From the NCBI GenBank assembly GCA_030040815.1, contig JASHSZ010000295.1, positions 1-5,727 on the forward strand: DNA of 5,727 nt, in the 5' to 3' direction. The stretch is from Streptosporangiaceae bacterium. GTDB lineage: Bacteria; Actinomycetota; Actinomycetes; Streptosporangiales; Streptosporangiaceae. Position 1 is the first letter of the stretch. Every line of letters begins with the position of its first letter. Under the pieces are notes generated by a model, which saw only the letters and a program-made list of their open reading frames with translations, searched no databases and was not told the DNA's origin. The translations under genes and the position numbers were made by a program. Positions 1 through 4,770 of the stretch are shown piece by piece.

Positions 1-702
1 CGAGTGCAGCGGGACGGTGACGCCTGCCATCGCGCCGACTTGCTTGGCCCACTGGCCCGCGCAGTTCACGACGATCTCGGCGTCGATGTCGCCGTGCTCG
101 GTGCGGACGCCGGTCACCCGGCCGCCCGCGACGGTAATCCCGGTCACCCTGACCCGCTCGCGGATGACGACACCGCGTTGCCGCGCGCCGCGGGCAAGCG
201 CGGCGGTCAGGTCGACCGGATCGGCCCGGCCGTCGCCGGGCAGCCAGATCCCCCCGAGGAGGCCGGTGACGTCCATGATCGGGTAGCGGGCGGCCGCGGC
301 CGCGGGGCTGAGCAGCTCGCACTCGATGCCATAGGCCTGCGCGCTGGCCGCGGTCCGGCGCAGCATCTCCATCCGGTCGGTCGTCCGGGCCACGGTCAGC
401 CCGCCACACCTGCGGAAGCCGGTGGCCTGGCCGGTCTCGGCCTCCAGCTGTTCATAGAGCCGGGTGGAGTACTGCACGAGCCGCGTGCCCGCCTCAGACG
501 CGCGCAGCTGTCCGACCAGCCCCGCAGCGTGCCAGGTGGTGCCGCACGACAGCTGGCCCTGTTCGAGGAGCAGCACGTCCCGCTGGCCCGCCAGGGCCAG
601 ATGGTAGGCGACGCTGGTGCCGATGACCCCGCCGCCGACTATCACGATCTGGGCCCGGCTCGGCACCGGGGTCACCATCTCAGGCCTCGCGGAGTCAGTC
701 AT
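1..702 (-). CDS. FAD-dependent oxidoreductase, dimethylglycine/sarcosine dehydrogenase type (N-terminal 234 residues; C-terminus beyond window)
   Basis: Flavoprotein of the DAO fold; relatives oxidise N-methyl groups of glycine derivatives in the cytoplasm. The N-terminus carries the dinucleotide-binding motif IVIVGGGVIG (residues 19-28) with the strand-end acid E47. TTWHAAGL (55-62) follows, matching the segment of mammalian dimethylglycine dehydrogenase whose histidine binds FAD covalently; the equivalent here is H58. Further family-like stretches are GFRRCGGL, LPGDGRADPVDL and VVNCAGQWA. Known relatives carry a C-terminal tetrahydrofolate-binding GcvT-like half and total about 800 residues; that half would lie off the window and cannot be confirmed. 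Start choice is uncertain: ATG at 702 has no clear Shine-Dalgarno, whereas the in-frame ATG at 678 (M9) has GCGAGG (685-690) six bases upstream. It lies 17 bases after the kinase stop, so co-transcription is likely. Family confidence is high; substrate is unknown. Confidence 0.9.
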   Translation of the reverse strand, partial: MTDSARPEMVTPVPSRAQIVIVGGGVIGTSVAYHLALAGQRDVLLLEQGQLSCGTTWHAAGLVGQLRASEAGTRLVQYSTRLYEQLEAETGQATGFRRCGGLTVARTTDRMEMLRRTAASAQAYGIECELLSPAAAAARYPIMDVTGLLGGIWLPGDGRADPVDLTAALARGARQRGVVIRERVRVTGITVAGGRVTGVRTEHGDIDAEIVVNCAGQWAKQVGAMAGVTVPLHS

Positions 703-719
703 GCGCACGCCGTCATCGG

Positions 720-1640
720 TCAGTCCTCGCCCGCGACGGCGGTGAGCAGGTCGTCGAAGGCGGCGCTGGTGAAACCGCTGGCTGCCGACTCGAAGCGCTC
801 CATCGCCCAGGACCAGAAGTCGAAATCGAGCTGGCTGGACGCCTGCTGGAGCACTCCCCACAGCGTCCAGCCGTACCGGGACACCAGGCTGAACAGCCTG
901 GCCCGCGCGATCCGGCTGCGGCGCGGCCTGCCGTAGTACCGCGTGACCAGGTGGCCCACGGCGTCGGCGTCCAGGCCGCACTCGCCCGCGATGTTGCCGA
1001 GCTCGAAACAGGGATCGTTGTTGCCGGAGTACTCGTAGTCGATCAGCCAGATCCGCTCGCCGTTGTCGATGAAATTCGCGGCGAGCAGGTCGTTGTTGCA
1101 CGGCACGGTGCCCTCGTCTTTGACCGCGAGCGCCGCGCGGGCGGCGGCGAAAGCGGGCTGCAGCGCCTCGTAGCCAGCCGGCAGCCCGATCCGCCGGCGC
1201 ACCGCAGTCGCGTAGTAGCGGGCCTGCACGTCGAACATGTCGAAGTCACCGACAAACCGGCCAGCTGTGTGCAGTGCCCGGCAGGCCACCGCAATCCGGT
1301 CGAGTGTGGCCCGCTCGGCGACGTCAGCATTGGTCAGCGTCCTGCCGTCGAGATAACCGAGCACCAGCACCCGGTCGGCCGGCCGATACTCGATCACCGG
1401 GGCGCCCACTCCCGCCGCCGCGGCGATCACCGAGTTGCGGTACTCGTGGTCCCGGTCGATCGCGAGCAACTCACCGTCATCGGCGAAGACCCGCGCGACA
1501 AAAACCCCGTCGGGCGTCGTCACCTTGAAGTTCCGGTTCGTCAGCCCGCCGGGCAGCTCGGTCACCTGCCGAGGCTGGCGGGCCAGGCTCGGCACCCGGG
1601 CAAGCAGGGCCAGCGCGTCCGTCCGCTCGCTCGACACCAC
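720..1640 (-). CDS. Choline/ethanolamine kinase-like (LicA-type) phosphotransferase
   Basis: A 306-residue protein of the aminoglycoside phosphotransferase/choline kinase fold, which transfers the ATP gamma-phosphate to a small alcohol or amino alcohol. Visible motifs: glycine-rich loop-like GGLTNRNFKV (31-40); FVARVF around R50, where this family often has Arg instead of the kinase Lys; HEY (65-67, probable helix-C Glu E66); catalytic loop CNNDLLAANFI (181-191) with D184 and metal ligand N189; and metal-binding LIDYEYSGNNDP (199-210) with D201, very like choline kinase IDFEY. The usual His of the catalytic HND triplet is Asn here (N182), while the Asp and both metal ligands are kept. Length is normal for LicA-like kinases. 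GTG at 1640 or 1637 are the first starts after an in-frame TGA; a purine-rich AGAGG-type site lies about 13 bases upstream, so the exact start is soft. First gene of the operon with the flavoprotein. The fold is well supported; an amino-alcohol substrate is inferred from motif similarity. Confidence 0.9.
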   Translation of the reverse strand: MVSSERTDALALLARVPSLARQPRQVTELPGGLTNRNFKVTTPDGVFVARVFADDGELLAIDRDHEYRNSVIAAAAGVGAPVIEYRPADRVLVLGYLDGRTLTNADVAERATLDRIAVACRALHTAGRFVGDFDMFDVQARYYATAVRRRIGLPAGYEALQPAFAAARAALAVKDEGTVPCNNDLLAANFIDNGERIWLIDYEYSGNNDPCFELGNIAGECGLDADAVGHLVTRYYGRPRRSRIARARLFSLVSRYGWTLWGVLQQASSQLDFDFWSWAMERFESAASGFTSAAFDDLLTAVAGED

Positions 1641-1704
1641 CCCGCCAGCGCGTCCTCTCCCAGGTCAGCCGACTCACCCGTACCGGCAGGCTACGAGGCG
1701 ATCG

Positions 1705-1733
1705 AATAAAGGTCTAGACGGTAACGTCGTCAT
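1705..1733 (-). promoter_or_regulatory. Candidate promoter of the kinase-flavoprotein operon
   Basis: Read on the minus strand, ATGACG (1728-1733; 4 of 6 matches to TTGACA) and TTTATT (1705-1710; 4 of 6 to TATAAT) are separated by exactly 17 bases. This is one of the few A/T-richer spots in the window, and it would give a leader of roughly 55-60 bases before the GTG at 1640. The palindrome GTCTAGAC sits in the spacer, where a bound repressor would block RNA polymerase. Match quality is modest and no transcription data are available. Confidence 0.4.
1711..1720. promoter_or_regulatory. Candidate GntR/HutC-type operator, GTCTAGAC palindrome
   Basis: GTCTAGAC (1712-1719) is a perfect 8-bp palindrome in the divergent intergenic region. 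HutC-subfamily GntR regulators commonly recognise GT-N-TA-N-AC type palindromes, and DasR of Streptomyces uses a site centred on GGTCTAGACC; the sequence here, GGTCTAGACG, matches 9 of those 10 bases. A HutC-type regulator is encoded in the same window (3604-4416). CTAG-containing palindromes are unusual in GC-rich DNA, and I saw no other TCTAGA in this window. The link to the local regulator is inference. Confidence 0.5.
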
Positions 1734-1761
1734 TTTCTGCGACCGTGACGGGGACTTTGGG

Positions 1762-1807
1762 GTCTAACAGGGCATCTTGCTGCCGCTGAGCGTTAAAGAG
1801 TCTGGAC
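1762..1807. promoter_or_regulatory. Two imperfect copies of the GTCTAGAC element
   Basis: GTCTAACA (1762-1769) retains the left half and core of the upstream palindrome, and GTCTGGAC (1800-1807) differs from it at one base. They begin 50 and 88 bases after the first site, on the permease side of the divergent region, so they could serve the rightward promoter. I could not find a convincing -35/-10 pair for the permease; TTAAAG (1793) and TTAATC (1810) are A/T-rich but lack correctly spaced partners. Short degenerate matches like these can arise by chance. Confidence 0.25.
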
Positions 1808-1872
1808 AGTTAATCTCGTCACGCCCTACGCTCCTCCCACCAGGAAGGTCGGACGAGTTGTCCGGCGAGACA

Positions 1873-1878
1873 GGGAGG
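1873..1878 (+). promoter_or_regulatory. Ribosome binding site of the permease
   Basis: GGGAGG lies 4 bases before the GTG at 1883 and decides that start. The spacing is short, but no alternative in-frame start has a comparable purine-rich site. Confidence 0.7.
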
Positions 1879-1882
1879 CGCG

Positions 1883-3430
1883 GTGACCGCGAGCCCCGAA
1901 CTCAACAGCCACGACCGCGACTCGGCCGACCTGGCCCAGTTCGGCTACCGGCAAGAACTCAAGCGATCGCTCGGCACCTTCAGTTCGTTCGCCGTCGCCT
2001 TCAGCTACATCTCGCCGTCGACGGGCATTTTCACGCTATTCGCGCTCGGGCTGGTCACGATTGGCGGCGTCTTCATCTGGACCTGGCCGATCGTCGCGCT
2101 CGGCCAGTTCATCATCGCGCTCAACTTCGCCGATGTGTCCAGCCACTTCCCGATCGCCGGCTCGGTGTTCCAGTGGACCAAGTACCTGGCGGTCCGCAGC
2201 TACTCGTGGTTCACCGGCTGGATCTACCTGTTCGCCGGCATCCTCACGGTCACCGCGGTGGTGGCAACGCTGCCGCTGGCCCTGATCCCGGCGCTGAACG
2301 GGCTCGACTGGCACTCGCTGAACGCGGCCAGCCTGCACACCCAGTTGGTCGTGGCGCTGATCACCCTCGTGGTGATCACGGTGCTGAACATCTACGGAGT
2401 CAAGCTGGTGGCGATCATCAACAACACCGGCGTGCTGTTCGAGATCCTCGGAATGTTCGTGTTCGCGCTGATCCTGATGGCCTTCCACAACCACCAGGGC
2501 TTCCACGTGGTGACCAACAGCGGCGGGCTTCCGGTCAAGCCGAGCACGTTCCTGGCCGCCATGTTCATGAGCCTGTTCGTGATCTACGGCTTCGACACCG
2601 CGTCCACGCTGTCCGAGGAGACCCGCGATCCGCGCCGGGCCGCGCCCAAGGCCGTGCTGTACTCGGTCGTCGGCGCGTTCATCATCGGCGGCGTGTTCCT
2701 GCTGGGCACTCTGGTGGCGATCCCGAACCTGGGTACCGCGATCAAGGACGGCTACGGGCCGGCGCAGATCATCGAGGCTAACTTCTCGGCCCCGTTCGCG
2801 ACCATCTACCTGCTGGTCGTATCCGCGGCGATCTTCGTGTGCTGCCTGTCGATCATGGCGGCGACCATCCGGCTCGGCTTCGGGATGTCCCGCGACAATC
2901 AGCTGCCGGCCTCCTTCGTGCTGCGGCGGGTGGCGCGAAACCTGCACACGCCGATCTGGACCTGCATCGTGATAGCGCTGCTCGCGGCGATCCCGTTCCT
3001 GCAGTACTCCGGCGCGGGCACCATCGCGATCGCCGCGACCGGCATGATCTACCTCAGCTACTTCCTGGGCAACTTCGCGATCCTGATCGCCCGGCTGCGC
3101 GGCTGGCCGAAGACCAGGGCGCCGTTCCGGCTCGGCGCCTGGGGGCCGGTGGTCAACGTCCTGGGGCTGATCTACGGCGCGGGCATGCTGGTGAACTTCG
3201 CCTGGCCGCGCGCCGCCAGCAACCCCGAGCCCAAGCAGACCGTCGTCAGCGGGACCCAGCTGCTCAACTTCCACTGGGGGTTCCTGAACAGCGTGCCCAT
3301 CCTGTGGACGGTGTTCATCGTCATCATCGGGATCGGCGCCCTCTACTACCTGATCACGGGACGCCGCAAGAACTTCGCGCCCGTGAAGGTGCCAGCCGAC
3401 GAGCCTGCGCCCGCCGAAGGAGTGGTGTGA
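1883..3430 (+). CDS. APC-superfamily amino acid/amine permease (ACT-type)
   Basis: A 515-residue cytoplasmic-membrane transporter, probably a cation-coupled importer of an amino acid or related amine. It shows twelve hydrophobic segments, at about 33-55, 57-82, 108-134, 153-173, 175-201, 223-246, 257-280, 305-329, 357-373, 380-405, 423-441 and 473-491, as expected for the family. The N-terminal FGYRQELKRSLGTFSSFAVAF leads into helix 1 with the small-residue stretch SPSTGIF (44-50), where APC transporters unwind to bind the substrate amine or carboxylate. Helix 6 ends in GFDTASTLSEETRDP (236-250) followed by RRAAPKA, the conserved APC signature. The Pro/Glu/Ala-rich tail is cytoplasmic. These features resemble the amino acid/choline transporter branch, though substrate cannot be read from sequence. 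It is divergent from the kinase-flavoprotein operon and shares its control region, which suggests a common pathway. Intact, with no frameshift. Confidence 0.95.
   Translation: MTASPELNSHDRDSADLAQFGYRQELKRSLGTFSSFAVAFSYISPSTGIFTLFALGLVTIGGVFIWTWPIVALGQFIIALNFADVSSHFPIAGSVFQWTKYLAVRSYSWFTGWIYLFAGILTVTAVVATLPLALIPALNGLDWHSLNAASLHTQLVVALITLVVITVLNIYGVKLVAIINNTGVLFEILGMFVFALILMAFHNHQGFHVVTNSGGLPVKPSTFLAAMFMSLFVIYGFDTASTLSEETRDPRRAAPKAVLYSVVGAFIIGGVFLLGTLVAIPNLGTAIKDGYGPAQIIEANFSAPFATIYLLVVSAAIFVCCLSIMAATIRLGFGMSRDNQLPASFVLRRVARNLHTPIWTCIVIALLAAIPFLQYSGAGTIAIAATGMIYLSYFLGNFAILIARLRGWPKTRAPFRLGAWGPVVNVLGLIYGAGMLVNFAWPRAASNPEPKQTVVSGTQLLNFHWGFLNSVPILWTVFIVIIGIGALYYLITGRRKNFAPVKVPADEPAPAEGVV
3416..3422 (+). 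promoter_or_regulatory. Shine-Dalgarno-like GAAGGAG at the end of the permease gene
   Basis: GAAGGAG lies inside the last permease codons, 4 bases before a GTG that overlaps the permease stop (GTGA, 3427-3430). The spacing is the same as that of the permease's own site. It could direct translation of the small downstream ORF, or be a coincidence of the Glu-Gly-Val codons. Confidence 0.4.
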
Positions 3431-3495
3431 CACAAGCAGCACTGGAGCTTTTGCCGGGATGGGGCATCGGGGGTGGCCGACTGGGTCAGGCATGA
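3427..3495 (+). CDS. Possible 22-residue peptide overlapping the permease stop
   Basis: A GTG at 3427 overlaps the permease stop as GTGA, the usual arrangement for translational coupling, and is preceded by GAAGGAG. The reading frame encodes 22 residues, beginning MTQAALELLPGW and continuing GIGGGRLGQA, and ends at TGA 3493-3495, before the GC hairpin at 3533. It has a short amphipathic-looking start and a Gly-rich tail, with no transmembrane stretch, so it does not look like the small membrane subunits known for some transporters. I do not recognise it. It may be a real small protein, a decayed gene start, or a chance ORF. Confidence 0.25.
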   Translation: MTQAALELLPGWGIGGGRLGQA

Positions 3496-3532
3496 CCTAG
3501 CCAGGCCGGGGAGGCGATGCCCCCTCCCGCCG

Positions 3533-3563
3533 GCGGCGGGCCGCGCTCGACGCGGCCCGCCGC
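3533..3563 (+). terminator. 13-bp GC hairpin, probable terminator after the permease
   Basis: Positions 3533-3545 and 3551-3563 are perfectly complementary (13 bp, all G/C) around the 5-base loop CTCGA. There is no following T-run, as is common for actinobacterial stem-only terminators. It stands 103 bases after the permease stop and 40 bases before the regulator start. The regulator therefore either has a promoter in or beyond the hairpin or depends on partial read-through. Confidence 0.6.
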
Positions 3564-3603
3564 GGGCTAACCAGGCAACAGCTCACGGAGGGACACTGAG
3601 GTC

Positions 3604-4416
3604 ATGCAGCGACGGCAGCGCCCCTGGCGTGATGCGGCCGTGGCCGGGCTGGCTCCCCTGCCCCGCAAGCCGCCGATGATCGTGCGGCAGGCCGGCGTCA
3701 CCGCGCACGCCCAGATCGAGGACTGGCTCGCCGACGCGATCGCGGCTGGGCAGCTCAGCCCCGGTGACCGGCTCCCCACCGAGAGCGATCTCGCCGCCTG
3801 GCTGGGCGTGAGCCGCATGACGCTGCGGCACGCGCTCGGCGAGCTGGCTCAGCGCGGGCTGGTCACCAGGAATGTCGGTCGCAGCGGCGGCACGTTCGTG
3901 GCGGAGCCGAAGCTGGAGCAGGACCTCACCACGCTGGCGGGCTTCTCTGAGCAGCTGCGCCGCCACGGCAAGGTTGCAGGTGCCCGGGTGCTTGCGGCCA
4001 CGGTCATCCCCGCCAGCCCGGCCGCCGCCGCCGCGCTTGAGCTCGCCGACGGCGATCGGGTGCACGACGTGCGGCGGATCCGGCTAGCCGACGGTCGGCC
4101 GATCGTCATCGAGCACTCCCAGTTCCCGGCCAAGCTATTTCCTGACCTGCTGGACCACCGGCTGGACGGCTCGCTGTACGACCTGCTCGCCGCCAGTTAC
4201 GGGATGCGGCCGCACCGCGCCAGGGAGTCGCTGGAGCCCGTGGTCGCGGGCGTCCGGGAGGCCGAGGCGCTGGAGGTCGAGGAGGGCGCGCCGCTCATGC
4301 TGGTCGAGCGGACCGCCTACGCCAAGGCCGGCCAGCCGGTCGAGTACGCCCGCGACCTGTTCCGCGGCGATCGCACTAGGGTCGTCGTCTGGACGTCGGA
4401 GCTCGGCGACCGGTAG
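3604..4416 (+). CDS. GntR-family transcriptional regulator, HutC subfamily (UTRA domain)
   Basis: A 270-residue DNA-binding regulator. The N-terminal winged helix-turn-helix (about 34-100) has the classic GntR pattern: GDRLPTESDLAAWLGVSRMT (54-73) with recognition helix SRMTLRHALGEL, then the wing TRNVGRSGGTFVA (88-100). The C-terminal ligand-sensing UTRA domain (about 120-262) shows RRIRLADGRPIVIEHSQFP (157-175) and QPVEYARDLFRGDR (244-257), both typical. Regulators of this type usually repress until a pathway metabolite binds. Start ATG 3604 has GGAGGG (3587-3592) 11 bases upstream and GAGG closer; M25 is an alternative start that would remove a basic N-terminal extension. Its likely targets are the divergent promoters at 1705-1810, which carry HutC-like GTCTAGAC sites (inference). 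No such site was seen just upstream of this gene. The EthD-like gene follows 11 bases later. Confidence 0.93.
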   Translation: MQRRQRPWRDAAVAGLAPLPRKPPMIVRQAGVTAHAQIEDWLADAIAAGQLSPGDRLPTESDLAAWLGVSRMTLRHALGELAQRGLVTRNVGRSGGTFVAEPKLEQDLTTLAGFSEQLRRHGKVAGARVLAATVIPASPAAAAALELADGDRVHDVRRIRLADGRPIVIEHSQFPAKLFPDLLDHRLDGSLYDLLAASYGMRPHRARESLEPVVAGVREAEALEVEEGAPLMLVERTAYAKAGQPVEYARDLFRGDRTRVVVWTSELGDR

Positions 4417-4427
4417 CGTCCGGGGCC

Positions 4428-4736
4428 ATGACAGTCAAGCTGGTAGTGCTGTACACCCGCCCGGACGATACGGCCGCCTTCGACGAGCACTACACCGGCA
4501 TACACGCGCCGCTGGTCGCCAAGCTGCCCGGTCTGCAGCGATTCGAGACCGGCACGTTCACACTGGCGCTCGACGGTGGCGAACTCCCCTACTACCGGAT
4601 CGCCGAGCTGTACTTCGCCGACCGCGCTGCGATGGATGCTGCGTTCGGTTCGCCCGAGGGCGCCGCTACCGCCGCGGACTACGGCGCGATCGCCCCGCCG
4701 GGATCGCGGATGTTCGTCGAGGACGTGACCGGCTGA
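4428..4736 (+). CDS. EthD-domain small protein
   Basis: A 102-residue protein with the EthD-type dimeric alpha-beta barrel pattern: a first strand VKLVVLYTRP (3-12), then FDEHYTGIHAPLVAKLPGL (18-36) with H21, Y22 and H26, a central strand region with Y55 and Y56, and LYFADRAAMDAAFGSPEG (61-78). Length is standard for stand-alone EthD proteins. The prototype accompanies the ethyl tert-butyl ether oxidation genes of Rhodococcus; most members have no proven activity, so none is assigned here. It starts 11 bases after the regulator stop with only a weak GGGG before the ATG, which suggests translation coupled to the regulator. The family assignment is good; its role in this locus is unknown. Confidence 0.85.
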   Translation: MTVKLVVLYTRPDDTAAFDEHYTGIHAPLVAKLPGLQRFETGTFTLALDGGELPYYRIAELYFADRAAMDAAFGSPEGAATAADYGAIAPPGSRMFVEDVTG

Positions 4737-4770
4737 CCGGCCTCGCGTGCCGCGTGCCTGGCGCGGCCGG
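4737..4770. terminator. Inverted repeat filling the convergent gap, possible bidirectional terminator
   Basis: CCGGCC (4737-4742) pairs with GGCCGG (4765-4770). After a 1x1 mismatch, CGC (4744-4746) pairs with GCG (4761-4763), leaving a loop of about 14 bases. The structure occupies exactly the 34 bases between the stop of the EthD-like gene and the stop of the convergent debranching-enzyme gene, where a shared terminator would be expected. There is no T-run, and in such GC-rich sequence the pairing could be fortuitous. Confidence 0.4.

Noticed and set aside
4..936. Long plus-strand open frame of 310 codons across the flavoprotein and the end of the kinase gene
   Set aside because: Antisense to two genes with clear family motifs. 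The translation is low-complexity Arg/Ala/Gly/Pro-rich, typical of shadow frames in GC-rich DNA.
951..1709. Plus-strand 252-codon frame opposite the kinase
   Set aside because: Shadow of the kinase gene: no recognisable motif, and it runs through the divergent promoter region.
1848..1866. Seven-pair hairpin (one G-T pair, loop GAGTT) just upstream of the permease ribosome binding site
   Set aside because: Short and expected by chance in GC-rich leaders; no alternative pairing with the Shine-Dalgarno and no known riboswitch pattern was seen.
1777..2781. Plus-strand frame overlapping the permease start in another phase
   Set aside because: The permease phase carries all recognisable signatures and the ribosome site; this frame is Arg/Pro-rich shadow sequence.
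2036..3493. Minus-strand 485-codon frame opposite the permease
   Set aside because: Composition dominated by Asp, Arg, Gln, His and Pro with no domain pattern; the opposite strand encodes an intact 12-helix permease.
3533..3563. Hairpin as a mobile-element end or repeat unit
   Set aside because: No second copy in the window, no flanking duplication and no transposase; a terminator explains it better.
3604..4416. That the regulator might be DasR itself, controlling aminosugar genes
   Set aside because: The operator resembles the DasR core, but many HutC-type regulators share it, and no chitin, GlcNAc or PTS gene is present. Neighbours point to amine metabolism.
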